Below are positions 15,127 to 23,489 of a stretch of DNA of 54,972 nucleotides, piece after piece. The notes under the pieces were generated by a model. That model was not told the DNA's origin. It saw only the letters and a program-made list of their open reading frames with translations, and searched no databases. The translations under genes and the position numbers were made by a program. How positions within the stretch are numbered: position 1 is the first letter of the stretch; each line of letters opens with the position of its first letter. The stretch covers positions 1 through 54,972 of the forward strand of contig NZ_JACSNX010000018.1 in NCBI RefSeq assembly GCF_016902445.1, given 5' to 3'. Source of the DNA: Oscillibacter valericigenes (GTDB taxonomy: Bacteria; Bacillota; Clostridia; Oscillospirales; Oscillospiraceae).

Positions 15127-15990
15127 ATGAAAAAATACGTGCTCTGGCCCCTGCTGGCCGCCGCGGGCGGCGCCGGGGCGTTTCTGCTGCGGCTGCTCCA
15201 GCGCAGCACCGGATTCGAATCGGACACAGGCCTTCCCGTTCCCGGAAACCTGTATGCCGTGCTGCTGGTAATCTGGTTTGTGGTTCTGGCGGCGGTCTGC
15301 CTGCTGGCGGCCCGGGCGATCCTTCCCGCGGACCGGGAGGACCCGCCCCTGTTTCCCGCCGGCTTCTCCGTTGCCTCCGCCGGACTGCTGACTCCGGCGG
15401 TGATGGGCATCTTCCTGCTGGCGGCCTCCGGCGCGCTGGATCTGCTCTTCAGCTTCTCCGGCGCCAGCGCCCTCACCGGCGGCGGTGAGATGGTGACCGT
15501 CTTTGTGACCGGGGAGGGGAACCAGCTCTTCTCTGGCCGGGAGCATCTGCTGGTGGGCGTGCTCTCTCTGCTCACGGCCGCCAGCCTCTTCCCCGCTGTC
15601 CCCGCCTGCCGCGCGCGGCCGGAGAGCGAGCCCCGCAGGCCCTTCCAGGGCGCGCTGCTGCTGGTGCCCGTCTGCTGCCTGGTGGTGCGGCTGGTGCTGA
15701 CCTATCGGGCGGTGTCTGTGGACCCGTCCCTGGCGGACTACTACCCGGAGCTGCTGGCAGTGGTCTTTCTGACCCTGGCCTTCTACCGGCTGTCCTCCTT
15801 CGCCTTCCGGGCAGGACGGACCCGCCGCTTTGCCGTCTACACGGCGCTGGCCATTGCCCTCTGCCTGGCCGCGCTGGCGGACCGGCCGGACCCGGCCCGG
15901 CTGCTGTTCTATCTGGGCGGCGCCCTGACCCTGTTCGGGTTCCTGCTCCAGCGGACGACGGTGCTGGCCGCCCCCTGGGACAACACCTGA
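15127..15990 (+). CDS. Polytopic membrane protein, unknown function
   Basis: A 287-residue protein with about eight hydrophobic helices starting MKKYVLWPLLAAAGGAG, and a pair of internal hydrophilic loops near residues 28-40 and 160-175. No conserved motif that I can assign. GGAG lies upstream of the ATG. It is divergent from spoIID with about 150 bases between them and ends at a good terminator, so it is probably a single-gene unit. Confidence 0.8.
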   Translation: MKKYVLWPLLAAAGGAGAFLLRLLQRSTGFESDTGLPVPGNLYAVLLVIWFVVLAAVCLLAARAILPADREDPPLFPAGFSVASAGLLTPAVMGIFLLAASGALDLLFSFSGASALTGGGEMVTVFVTGEGNQLFSGREHLLVGVLSLLTAASLFPAVPACRARPESEPRRPFQGALLLVPVCCLVVRLVLTYRAVSVDPSLADYYPELLAVVFLTLAFYRLSSFAFRAGRTRRFAVYTALAIALCLAALADRPDPARLLFYLGGALTLFGFLLQRTTVLAAPWDNT

Positions 15991-16004
15991 CAGTTTATCA
16001 CAAG

Positions 16005-16040
16005 ATCCCCGCCGAAGGCACCTCCTCCGGCGGGGATTTT
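16005..16040 (+). terminator. Terminator of the membrane protein gene
   Basis: ATCCCCGCCG and CGGCGGGGAT arms around a 13-base loop, followed by TTTTCTGTTTG. Confidence 0.85.
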
Positions 16041-16077
16041 CTGTTTGTTTACAATTTCCGGCGCGGAACGCCTTCAG

Positions 16078-16124
16078 AAAGGGAACAGGGCCAGCCTGGC
16101 GGCTAGCCCTGTTCCCTATTTTTT
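16078..16124. terminator. Hairpin terminator between convergent genes
   Basis: GGGAACAGGGC pairs with GCCCTGTTCCC around 13 bases; a strong T run follows on the plus strand and a short one on the minus strand, where it could end tadA. The 16125-16220 stretch beyond it is AT-rich, unlike its surroundings, and holds no gene I can see. Confidence 0.75.
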
Positions 16125-16220
16125 GGAAGATTGGATGAAAAGAAGTTTTGTCTCTTGCAAGTATTAAGATACTAGAGAGTTGTTAAGCAAACCAGCATCA
16201 ATTGTTACAAAACAATTAAA

Positions 16221-16697
16221 TCAAATCTGAGGGTCGATTTTTTCTTTATTCCGCAGGCCGGCGAAGAAGTCCGCCAGCACCCGGCGGCAGTCCTCCCCCA
16301 GGATCCCCCCCACCAGGGCGGGCCGGTTGGGAAATCCCTCCATAAACAGATTGGTGACCCCGCCGCAGGCGCCGAAGGCCTCGTCCCGGGCGCCGTACCA
16401 CACCCGGCGGATGCGGGCGTTCAGGATGGCCCCGGCGCACATGGGACAGGGCTCCAGGGTCACATATAACTCGCAGTCCTCCAGCCGCCAGGTGCCAAGG
16501 GCGGCGTTGGCCTGGGCGATGGCCTCCATCTCCGCGTGGGAGGCGGTGGCCTGCTTCTCCTCCCGCCGGTTGCGGCCCCGGCCCACGATCTCGCCGTCCC
16601 GGACGATGACGCAGCCCACGGGCACCTCCCCGGCCGCCGCGGCTTCCTCCGCCAGAGCCAGGGCCTGGGCCATGAAATGTTCCTGTTCCGTTGGCAT
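16221..16697 (-). CDS. tadA: tRNA-specific adenosine deaminase
   Basis: A 158-residue TadA, which converts A34 to inosine in tRNA(Arg). Zinc-site residues are visible: HAE (SHAEMEAI) and PCPMC (LEPCPMCAGAI), plus the substrate-site region VWYGARDEAFGACG. Length is typical. The ATG at 16697 (MPTEQEHFMAQAL) is preceded by AGGAAG; the longer frame has no site. It is divergent from the yaaL-bofA pair, the same neighbourhood (near recR/yaaL/bofA) where tadA lies in many Firmicutes. Confidence 0.94.
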   Translation of the reverse strand: MPTEQEHFMAQALALAEEAAAAGEVPVGCVIVRDGEIVGRGRNRREEKQATASHAEMEAIAQANAALGTWRLEDCELYVTLEPCPMCAGAILNARIRRVWYGARDEAFGACGGVTNLFMEGFPNRPALVGGILGEDCRRVLADFFAGLRNKEKIDPQI

Positions 16698-16776
16698 GTT
16701 CTTCCTGCCTCCCTGTATGAAACCTGGCATATTTGTCCAAACTCCCCGTAAGAATATGGATAGGAGGGACGCTGCC

Positions 16777-17040
16777 ATGAAAACCGTCTTTACAAAAAAA
16801 TCCGCCCGCCCCGACCCGGAGCTGCTGACCCTGAAGGCCGAGCTGCTGGAGGCCCAGGGGGATCTGGCCCAGGCCTACCGCCAGTTCGACCAGGCCCTGG
16901 ACCCGGAGCTGGTGGAGTCCTGCGTCTATCAGATCAGTGCCGTAAAGGCCCGGTGCAACTACCTGATCCGCGCCATCAAGGAGCGGAGCCCCGACGCGGC
17001 CGCAGCCGCCGGACTGGAGGGACCAGCCGCATGGACCTGA
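16777..17040 (+). CDS. yaaL: YaaL-like DUF2508 protein
   Basis: An 87-residue helical protein resembling YaaL (DUF2508): the segment PELLTLKAELLEAQGDLAQAYRQFDQALDPELVESC is the family's typical core. Function unknown. AGGAGG upstream of the ATG at 16777. Its end overlaps the start of bofA by 10 bases, the arrangement found in Bacillus (yaaL-bofA), which strengthens both calls. Confidence 0.85.
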   Translation: MKTVFTKKSARPDPELLTLKAELLEAQGDLAQAYRQFDQALDPELVESCVYQISAVKARCNYLIRAIKERSPDAAAAAGLEGPAAWT

Positions 17041-17294
17041 ATCAGAAGATCCTCGCCGCCATTTTGGCGGGATTTTTCCTGGTGGCCCTGATCCGGGTGT
17101 TCCGCTCCCCCTTCCGTCTGGCGCTGAAGCTGCTGCTGAACACCCTGATGGGCTTCCTGGCCTTGGGCGCGGTGCGGCTGACAGCGGGCCTCACCGGCAT
17201 CGCCCTGGGGCTGAATCTGTGGAACGCCCTGGTCATCGGGGTGCTGGGCCTGCCGGGGTTCGTGCTTCTGCTGCTGGTCCAGTGGGTGCTGTAG
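17031..17294 (+). CDS. bofA: Pro-sigma-K processing inhibitor BofA
   Basis: An 87-residue membrane protein with three hydrophobic stretches and the BofA pattern: FRSPFRLALKLLLNTLMGFLAL followed by GIALGLNLWNALVIGVLGLPGF near the C-terminus. BofA holds the SpoIVFB protease inactive until the forespore signals. The ATG at 17031 overlaps the preceding gene and has GGAGG upstream. In this species it supports the presence of a full sigma-K checkpoint, though the protease is not in the window. Confidence 0.92.
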   Translation: MDLNQKILAAILAGFFLVALIRVFRSPFRLALKLLLNTLMGFLALGAVRLTAGLTGIALGLNLWNALVIGVLGLPGFVLLLLVQWVL

Positions 17295-17305
17295 GGTACA
17301 TATTC

Positions 17306-17854
17306 TTATGGAAGCATATTTCCCGCCGTGTCAAAGTACCGGTCTTCCAGCCGCCATTCTGTTGTTCCCGCGACCTGAAGTCTCCAGATGGTGAGAGACG
17401 GAGGCGCCGGGATGGGCACATCCGCTTCGGGGGCGTCGTTCACCTGCAGCCGGACTTCTGCCAGCGTCTCCGACTCGTTCCAGACGGCGAAGCAGACCTC
17501 ACCATCGCCGTCCAGAGCCTGGGAGTAAACGCCCCGCACCGGGTACGGGCCATACATCCACATTGGATGCCCGTCCGCTTCATATTCCCCATCTTCATTC
17601 TGCCGGAACCGGACGAGATAACGCTCGTCCGGTCTCTTTTCGCCCTGAAACACGGCGAAGCGGTCCGCCCCCTCGTCCTCCACCGCCAGCAGCTGGATGG
17701 GACCGATCCCCCGGTCCGCCATCTCCCAGCGGAGGAACCGGCTGATCTCCCCGGGGCTGTTGCCATCGATCGCGGGACGGTACGTGGCGGCGCAGAGAAG
17801 CAGCGCAAAGCTGACGGCGCAGAAGATCCAGCGTTCCCGGGCATTCCGTCTCAT
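17306..17854 (-). CDS. Exported hypothetical protein
   Basis: A 182-residue protein with an N-terminal hydrophobic segment ending in LLLCAATY, which may be a lipobox or a plain signal anchor. The rest is a soluble, beta-rich domain (RYLVRFRQNEDGEYEADG, WNESETLAEVRLQV) that I cannot assign. The ATG at 17854 (MRRNARERW) is chosen for GGAAGGGG upstream. Convergent with bofA; only 11 bases separate the stops. Confidence 0.7.
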   Translation of the reverse strand: MRRNARERWIFCAVSFALLLCAATYRPAIDGNSPGEISRFLRWEMADRGIGPIQLLAVEDEGADRFAVFQGEKRPDERYLVRFRQNEDGEYEADGHPMWMYGPYPVRGVYSQALDGDGEVCFAVWNESETLAEVRLQVNDAPEADVPIPAPPSLTIWRLQVAGTTEWRLEDRYFDTAGNMLP

Positions 17855-17958
17855 GGGGCACCCCTTCCAAAAATTCAAAATAAAATGTGAGCAATCAGGA
17901 GATAATAAGAGATATCAGGGGGAATCAAAAGATTTGTACCGGTTAAATGAAATTCCCG

Positions 17959-18015
17959 TTGACATTCCCCGTCCGCCGTGGTATAAATATCCTTGCTCCG
18001 ATTGTAACCCGGAGC
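17959..18015 (+). promoter_or_regulatory. rplM-rpsI promoter and leader hairpin
   Basis: TTGACA at 17959-17964, 17 bases, TATAAA at 17982-17987. The leader then has a hairpin (GCTCCG ... CGGAGC, 17995-18015). An L13-type autoregulatory leader is known in Firmicutes, but I cannot confirm that this is one. Confidence 0.75.
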
Positions 18016-18065
18016 TCTTGATTTGTAAAGCAAAGCAAAGAATTTCAATATACGGAGGAAACACC

Positions 18066-18497
18066 ATGTCCACTTTTATGGCAAACAAGGCCAACATCGA
18101 GCGTAAGTGGTACATCCTGGACGCTGCGGGCAAGCCCCTGGGCAAGACCGCCGTCCGGGCTGCCGATCTGCTGCGCGGCAAGACCAAGCCCACCTTCACC
18201 CCCAACGCCGACTGCGGTGACTATGTCATCATCATCAACGCCGGCAAGGCTGTGCTGACCGGCAAGAAGGGCACCCAGAAGATGTACCGGACCCACTCCG
18301 GCTGGATCGGCGGCCTGAAGGAGACCCCCTACCGCATCCTGATGGAGGAGCAGCCCGAGCTGGCCATGAAGGTGGCTGTCCGGGGCATGCTGCCCAAGAA
18401 CACCATCGGCAAGGAATCCCTGAAGCGGCTGCACATCTATGCGGACGCCAACTACGAGCAGCAGGCCCAGAAGCCCATCGCTCTGGACGCGGAATAA
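18066..18497 (+). CDS. rplM: 50S ribosomal protein L13
   Basis: A 143-residue L13 with the usual features WYILDAAGKPLGKTAVRAADLLRGK, the DCGDYVIIINA core, KMYRTHSGWIGG and RGMLPKNTIGKESLKRLHIY. The ATG at 18066 has GGAGG upstream. It is the first gene of the rplM-rpsI operon, with rpsI 15 bases downstream, as in nearly all bacteria. Confidence 0.98.
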   Translation: MSTFMANKANIERKWYILDAAGKPLGKTAVRAADLLRGKTKPTFTPNADCGDYVIIINAGKAVLTGKKGTQKMYRTHSGWIGGLKETPYRILMEEQPELAMKVAVRGMLPKNTIGKESLKRLHIYADANYEQQAQKPIALDAE

Positions 18498-18512
18498 GGA
18501 GGAGTTTGAAGC

Positions 18513-18917
18513 ATGTATCAGTCCAAGAAGCCCTACCTGTATGGCACCGGCCGGCGGAAGTCCTCCGTGGCCCGCGTCCATCTGTTCCCCAACGGCACCG
18601 GCTCCATCACCATCAACGGCCGGAGCATCGATGAGTATTTCGGTCTGGACACCCTGAAGATGGTGGTCCGTCAGCCCCTGGAGGCCACCGGCAACACCGG
18701 CAAGATGGACGTTGTGGCCACCGTCACCGGCGGCGGCGTGTCCGGCCAGGCCGGCGCCCTGCGTCACGGCATCGCCCGCGCCCTGCTGCTGGCCAGCGAG
18801 GACAACCGTCCCATCCTGAAGAAGGCCGGGTTCCTGACCCGCGATCCTCGTATGAAGGAGCGCAAGAAGTACGGCCTCAAAGCCGCGCGGCGTGCTCCCC
18901 AGTTCTCCAAGCGCTGA
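18513..18917 (+). CDS. rpsI: 30S ribosomal protein S9
   Basis: A 134-residue S9 with [14 protein letters not shown] near the N-terminus, [19 protein letters not shown] in the middle, and the basic tail ending RRAPQFSKR whose final Lys-Arg reaches the ribosomal P site. Downstream of rplM in one operon; ends with a strong terminator. Confidence 0.98.
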   Translation: MYQSKKPYLYGTGRRKSSVARVHLFPNGTGSITINGRSIDEYFGLDTLKMVVRQPLEATGNTGKMDVVATVTGGGVSGQAGALRHGIARALLLASEDNRPILKKAGFLTRDPRMKERKKYGLKAARRAPQFSKR

Positions 18918-18935
18918 TCTTTGCATCAGAGTTTC

Positions 18936-18968
18936 AAAAATCCCGCCACGCTGTGGCGGGATTTTTTT
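18936..18968 (+). terminator. Terminator of rplM-rpsI
   Basis: AAAAATCCCGCCACG pairs with GGCGGGATTTTT around a short loop, followed by seven T. Confidence 0.9.
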
Positions 18969-19052
18969 CGCCCTTCCCCGCAGCGCAAAGCTGTGCCGGA
19001 GGCGAAGAGGATCCCCGCCTCCGGCACGGCGCACTGCTCCGGTCCCTGCCGT

Positions 19053-19676
19053 TCACTCCCGCAGGTCCGCATTCCAGTCGTAAATGCGTCCGGTCTGGGG
19101 GTCGATCTCAAACTCGTATTTCAGTCCGCCGGAGAAAGCCTCGCCTTCATACCGGCCGCGGCCGTCCTCCTGTTCTTCCCAGATCCGGACATCCTCTTTC
19201 TCGGCTCCCGGGATCTTCTCCAGGACCAGGTCTCCGGCCTCTTCTGCGGTGACGGGCGTCCCGTCCAGCGTATCCAGCCACTCCTCGTCCACTTCGTAGT
19301 CCGCGCCCACGATCTGGCCGTCAGATCTGGCGACCTGAAAATCATAGTCCCCATAGTCGGTCTCAAATTCGATGTCGTAGACGGGGATACCGCTCTCCTC
19401 GTCCCGCTCCGTCCGGATGTTGTAGGCATCTGCCGCCGGTACGCCGGCATTCTCCAGAGCAACGGCCAGCGCCGCCTCCCGGCTGACGGCCCCATCCTGG
19501 CCGGTCTGTGCCTGGCCGCCGCGGTCCGCGTCCGCTGCAGGCGCCTGCTCCGCCGGGACAGCGGGCTCCGCAGGCCCTGCCCCCTGTGCAGGATCCGTCT
19601 GTACCGGCGCCTGCGTACAGCCCGTCAGAAGAGCGGCTGTCATCACTGCAAGGACGAACTGCCTCGTTCTGTTCAT
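19053..19676 (-). CDS. PepSY-domain lipoprotein
   Basis: A 207-residue lipoprotein: signal peptide with lipobox LLTGC, a Pro/Ala/Gln-rich linker, then two PepSY-like repeats (VSREAALAVALENAGV ... VYDIEFETDYGDYDFQV and VTAEEAGDLVLEKIPG ... KYEFEIDPQTGRIYDWNAD). PepSY domains are linked with inhibition or control of secreted peptidases, but the partner is unknown. The ATG at 19676 (MNRTRQFVL) has GGAGG upstream. It stands alone, divergent from the CmpB-like gene. Confidence 0.88.
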   Translation of the reverse strand: MNRTRQFVLAVMTAALLTGCTQAPVQTDPAQGAGPAEPAVPAEQAPAADADRGGQAQTGQDGAVSREAALAVALENAGVPAADAYNIRTERDEESGIPVYDIEFETDYGDYDFQVARSDGQIVGADYEVDEEWLDTLDGTPVTAEEAGDLVLEKIPGAEKEDVRIWEEQEDGRGRYEGEAFSGGLKYEFEIDPQTGRIYDWNADLRE

Positions 19677-19872
19677 TCTTCCATCCTCCCTCATCTCCCG
19701 CAGCCGGACCGGGCCGCAGGGTCTGTCTGCCCCGATTGTATCACGCCGTCCGGCGGAAGGCAATTCCCCCTTTGCGGGCCTCCCCGGCCCCTCTTTTGCT
19801 GATACGGGTTGCTCTTCGCCCGGAGTTATGGTACACTTTCCGGTGTTCGGCAGGATTCGACAGGAGGTGCCT

Positions 19873-20847
19873 ATGGAAGAAAAAGATCTGTTGGGATACA
19901 GCCAGGACGTCCTGCGCTTCGAGAAAGCGCTGGAGGTCCGGTATGAGGGATACTATGAGCGGCTCGCCGCGCAGCAGGAGCTCTCCGCGGAGGAGCAGGC
20001 CGTTCTGCGGGCCGAGGTAACGCAGGAGACAGAGACGCTGAAGGAGGCCGCCGCCTCCCTGCGGCAGGCGCACCAGTGGGCCTCCGACAGGGCCGACGAG
20101 CTGACCACCCGCCTGCGGGAGGGGCAGGAGAGCTCCCGGCGGAAGGGCCTGTTCCGCCATGCCCCCGCCAACTCTGTCATCGATCTGGAGGAAGAGCGGG
20201 CGGACAGCTTCGCCTCCGGCGTCAACTTCTACAAGGTGGCCCTGATCTGCATCGCCGGCAGCTTTGCCGGCGTGGTGGTGGAGCTGCTGTGGTGCCTGTT
20301 CCGCAACGGGTATCTGGAAAGCCGCTCCGGCCTGGTTTACGGCCCCTTCAACCCCGTCTACGGCATCGGCGCAGTGATCATGACGCTGACGCTGTACCGC
20401 TACCGCAACCGCAGCTCCTCCATCTCCTTTTTCGGCGGGGCCCTTGTGGGCAGTGTCATCGAGTATCTGCTCTCCTGGGGACAGGAGACGCTGTTCGGCT
20501 CCACCTCCTGGGACTACAGCCATATGCCCTTCAACCTCAACGGCCGCATCTGCCTGCTGTACTCCCTGTTCTGGGGCATCCTGGGGGTCCTGTGGATCAA
20601 GAGCATCTATCCCCGCACCGCCCAGGTGATCCTGAAGATCCCCAACCGGTTCGGCAGGATCCTCACCTGGGTCCTCACGGTGTTCATGGTCTTCGACTGT
20701 GCTGTGAGCCTGCTGGCCGTGGACCGCTGGTCCGAGCGGGTGCAGGGGGATCCTCCCGCCTCTGCCGTGGACACGTTCTTTGACCAGCATTTCCCTGATG
20801 ACCGCATGGAGCGGATCTATGCCAACATGGAGTTCGGCACAGACTAG
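19873..20847 (+). CDS. CmpB-type putative ABC-transporter permease family membrane protein
   Basis: A 324-residue protein. Residues 1-110 form a charged, mostly helical N-terminal part (likely coiled coil, EEQAVLRAEVTQETETLKEA). Then five or so membrane helices follow with the ABC_trans_CmpB family signature SGLVYGPFNPVYGIGAVIM, and WDYSHMPFNLNGRICLLYS. This family is widespread in gut Firmicutes; transport activity is unproven and no ATPase is nearby. The ATG at 19873 has CAGGAGG upstream. The soluble N-terminal extension is longer than I expect for the family. Confidence 0.85.
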   Translation: MEEKDLLGYSQDVLRFEKALEVRYEGYYERLAAQQELSAEEQAVLRAEVTQETETLKEAAASLRQAHQWASDRADELTTRLREGQESSRRKGLFRHAPANSVIDLEEERADSFASGVNFYKVALICIAGSFAGVVVELLWCLFRNGYLESRSGLVYGPFNPVYGIGAVIMTLTLYRYRNRSSSISFFGGALVGSVIEYLLSWGQETLFGSTSWDYSHMPFNLNGRICLLYSLFWGILGVLWIKSIYPRTAQVILKIPNRFGRILTWVLTVFMVFDCAVSLLAVDRWSERVQGDPPASAVDTFFDQHFPDDRMERIYANMEFGTD

Positions 20848-20866
20848 ATCATTTTCCGCAGAAACA

Positions 20867-20893
20867 GGCGGCGGGCGCTGTGCGCCCGCCGCC
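20867..20893. terminator. GC-rich hairpin between convergent genes
   Basis: GGCGGCGGGCGC pairs with GCGCCCGCCGCC, with almost no loop. There is no good T run, so termination is uncertain, but its place between convergent stops supports it. Confidence 0.55.
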
Positions 20894-20905
20894 TTGCTGC
20901 GTCTT

Positions 20906-22069
20906 TCAGGTATAAGACCGCTCCACGTTCACCACCGCGTAGTAGTTGCCGTCCAGCGCCCGCACGGCCTTCCGGATCTTCTCCTCCACCTCCTGGTCCG
21001 TGAGGCGGAAGCCGAAGGGCACCACGGCGTCGAAGATCAGATTGGTGTGGGTGGGACCGGACACCATGCGGAAGTCGTGGATGTCGATGGCGTCGTCGAT
21101 GCAGTGGACCAGGGTCTGGACACGGTGCCGGGTCTCCTCCGTGACGCCGTCGTCCGTCACCACCGGGTCCATATGGATCACCGCGTCGCAGCCCAGCTTC
21201 TCCCGCAGCTCCTTCTCCACGTTGTCGATCTCATCGTGGAGGGCCAGCACATCCTCGTTGGCGGGCACCTCCGCGTGGAGGGAGATCATCACCCGGCCGG
21301 GGCCGTAGTCGTGGACGATCAGGTCGTGGATGCCCAGGATGGTGCCATGGGCCATCACCAGGTCCCGGATGCGCTGGACGAACTCATGGGTGGGCGGCGT
21401 GCCCAGCAGGGGATCCAGGGTGTCCTTCACGGCATTGATGCCGGACCAGAGGATGAAGGCCGCCACCAGCACGCCGCACCAGCCGTCGATCTTCAGCCCC
21501 GTGAAGCGGCCCACCAGGGTGGCCACCAGCACCGCCGCCGTGGCCACGCTGTCGCTGAGAGAGTCCATGGCCGTGGCCTCCATGGCCGGGGAGCTCAGCT
21601 TTTTCCCCAGCCGGCGGTTGTAGAGGAACATGTACAGCTTCACGGCGATGGACACGCAGAGGATGCCGAAGATCAGCGGGCTGGTATCCACCGGCTCCGG
21701 GTGGAGGATCTTGTCGATGGAGGTCTTGCCCAGCTCCAGGCCCATCAGCAGGATGAGCACCGACACCGCCAGGCCGGAGACGTACTCCATCCGCCCGTGG
21801 CCGAAGGGGTGCTCCGAGTCCGGCTTCTGTCCCGCCAGCTGAAAGCCCACCAGCGTCACGAAGGAGGACCCGGCGTCCGACAGGTTGTTGAAGGCGTCCG
21901 CCGTGATGGCGATGGACCCGGACAGGGTGCCTGCCAGGAACTTCCCGGCGAACAGCAGCACATTCAGGCAGATGCCTACGACTCCGCAGAGGACGCCGTA
22001 GGCCCTGCGGGTCTCCGGCTCCTCCCGGGCCGGATCCGGTTTGATGAACAGCCGTGCCAGCAGTGAGAT
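20906..22069 (-). CDS. Cation diffusion facilitator family transporter
   Basis: A 387-residue CDF (ZitB/FieF-type) exporter of divalent metals such as Zn, Fe, Mn or Cd. Six helices are predicted; metal-site residues appear in ITADAFNNLSDAGSS (helix II) and in TAMDSLSDSVATAAV (helix V, DxxxD), with the HPFGHGRMEY loop typical of the family, and a C-terminal cytoplasmic domain containing VHDYGPG and DAVIHMDPV. GTG at 22069 is preferred because AGAGGGA precedes it; upstream ATGs at 22093 and 22117 lack a site. The metal cannot be read from sequence. Confidence 0.92.
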   Translation of the reverse strand: MSLLARLFIKPDPAREEPETRRAYGVLCGVVGICLNVLLFAGKFLAGTLSGSIAITADAFNNLSDAGSSFVTLVGFQLAGQKPDSEHPFGHGRMEYVSGLAVSVLILLMGLELGKTSIDKILHPEPVDTSPLIFGILCVSIAVKLYMFLYNRRLGKKLSSPAMEATAMDSLSDSVATAAVLVATLVGRFTGLKIDGWCGVLVAAFILWSGINAVKDTLDPLLGTPPTHEFVQRIRDLVMAHGTILGIHDLIVHDYGPGRVMISLHAEVPANEDVLALHDEIDNVEKELREKLGCDAVIHMDPVVTDDGVTEETRHRVQTLVHCIDDAIDIHDFRMVSGPTHTNLIFDAVVPFGFRLTDQEVEEKIRKAVRALDGNYYAVVNVERSYT

Positions 22070-22140
22070 CACGGCAGATCCCTCTCTTTCCATGGGGCGC
22101 ATGCCCCGGATTCTCATTCAGGCCGGCAGGACCGGCCAGG

Positions 22141-22161
22141 AAAAAGCCGCCTTCCGGCGGC
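22141..22161 (-). terminator. Terminator of the zinc-ribbon gene
   Basis: On the minus strand GCCGCC-GGAA-GGCGGC is followed by five T. It ends the transcript of 22224-22835. Confidence 0.8.
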
Positions 22162-22223
22162 GTGGGCTTTGCTGCGGGGGCAGGTGACCCGCCCCGCGGA
22201 AGCGGCGCAAACGGCCGGGCAGA

Positions 22224-22835
22224 TCAATCCCGCCTGCCCGGGATCACCAGCTTCATGTGGCAGCACAGGTCGTCCAGATCCCGGTCCGTGGCGGCGGGGA
22301 TCCGCAGCTTGGCGCCGCAGTCCCGGCAGATCAGGTCCACGGCGCTTCGGCGGATCTCCATGCCGTACCGCCTGCTGCCGCAGGCGCAGGTGATGCCGTC
22401 CGGCCGGGCGGCGATGTCCTTCAGCTCCGACAGAATCTCATACATGATGACGTTGTCCACGAAGGCCTCTTCCCCGTCCTCCTGCTGCTGGTGCTCCTTT
22501 TCCGCAAGCACCGCCAGGTCCCGCAGGTTCTTCTCCACCGTGCCCTCCGGGCCGATGAAGCAGCAGAACTGCTTGGTCTTTGCGCAGCCCAGGGCCGTGG
22601 CGCCGTGGAGCACCCGCTCCGGCGGACAGTGGGCCTCGTGGGTCTCCCCGCAGATGCCGCAGGGGACATAGATGTGATACTCCGTCCCGTCGAACGCCAC
22701 CTTCAGGGCGGACTTGCCGCAGGCGCACTCCACCTCCGCGTTGGAGGCCTCCAGCGCAAAGACGGACCGGGTCCCCATGACGGTCTTGCCGCACTGAGGG
22801 CACAGGTATCCGAATGTCCGCATCTCTTCACTCAT
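22224..22835 (-). CDS. Multi-zinc-ribbon hypothetical protein
   Basis: A 203-residue Cys-rich protein with at least three zinc-ribbon-like pairs: CPQCGK near residue 12, CACGKS then CGICGE with HCPP (about 38-70), and CACGSRR with CRDCGAKL near the C-terminus. A central acidic helix (EKEHQQQEDGEEAFVDN) separates them. Function unknown; zinc or nucleic acid binding is an inference from the CxxC pairs. MSEEMRTFGYLCPQCG starts at 22835, with AGGAGGC upstream. Monocistronic. Confidence 0.82.
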   Translation of the reverse strand: MSEEMRTFGYLCPQCGKTVMGTRSVFALEASNAEVECACGKSALKVAFDGTEYHIYVPCGICGETHEAHCPPERVLHGATALGCAKTKQFCCFIGPEGTVEKNLRDLAVLAEKEHQQQEDGEEAFVDNVIMYEILSELKDIAARPDGITCACGSRRYGMEIRRSAVDLICRDCGAKLRIPAATDRDLDDLCCHMKLVIPGRRD

Positions 22836-23008
22836 GGTATGCGCCTCCTGGCTTGGATGTTTCCATTAGATGAAAATTATACCACCCCGGGGAACCATTG
22901 TACAGAGCTTTTTGAACATTAGCGTAGGCTAACTGCCGGTTTTCCCTGAAAAGAGGGCTGTTCAAGTCGATTTTTCTGTGCTATGATGGAGCAAACGGAG
23001 GTGGCGTC

Positions 23009-23395
23009 ATGGGCCTTCCCTGGTATCTGAAACCAGATCTGTTTCTCCATGCGGACATGCTGGACCAGCTGGATGAGCTGAACAGCTCCGCCAGCAGCTC
23101 CCATGCCGATGTCCTGCGGCAGGACAAGGAGATCGAGCGGCTGAAAACGCGGATCACGGAGCTGGAGGACCAGCTGCTGGCGCTGGAGAAGATCCTCTCC
23201 CAGCACGGCATTCTCCCTCCAATGCCGGAGGAGCCTGAGGATCCGGAGGCCTCAAATCTGCCGCCGGATACCCCCGCCATATTCCCTGCCCGGACGGAGG
23301 AGGTCATCGCCTGCCCCCGCTGCGGCCGCCGCCAGAAGGGCAACCGGAACGCCTGCTACGCCTGCGGCCTGCCCTTTCAATACGAAGCTGAATAA
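23009..23395 (+). CDS. Coiled-coil protein with C-terminal zinc ribbon
   Basis: A 128-residue protein: a predicted coiled coil at about residues 30-66 (DKEIERLKTRITELEDQLLALEK), a Pro-rich linker, and a zinc ribbon CPRCGRRQKGNRNACYACG (two CxxC pairs). Such small proteins are common and uncharacterised. ACGGAGG precedes the ATG at 23009, and an extended -10 element TGCTATGAT lies about 28 bases further upstream. A terminator follows. It occupies the place where spoVAC would be expected before spoVAD, but is not related to it. Confidence 0.82.
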   Translation: MGLPWYLKPDLFLHADMLDQLDELNSSASSSHADVLRQDKEIERLKTRITELEDQLLALEKILSQHGILPPMPEEPEDPEASNLPPDTPAIFPARTEEVIACPRCGRRQKGNRNACYACGLPFQYEAE

Positions 23396-23402
23396 ACGCC
23401 CA

Positions 23403-23434
23403 GAGGCCCGGCCCTTGCCGGGCCTCATATTTTT
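23403..23434 (+). terminator. Terminator before spoVAD
   Basis: GAGGCCCGGC-CCTT-GCCGGGCCTC followed by ATATTTTT. It separates spoVAD from the upstream gene, so spoVAD needs its own promoter. Confidence 0.9.
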
Positions 23435-23489
23435 GCCCATTGGGGGGCAAACTGTGGGACAGAAGCCAATGAAAGCGAGGCGGCGCACC

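Noticed and set aside
16125..16220. Possible small RNA or tRNA remnant in the AT-rich stretch after tadA
   Set aside because: No cloverleaf, promoter or conserved motif could be recognised; only a weak TTGTT/AACAA repeat.
23425..23460. Sigma-G promoter for spoVAD
   Set aside because: TCATA-N18-CAAACTG matches only partly and overlaps the preceding terminator, so it is not listed as a feature.
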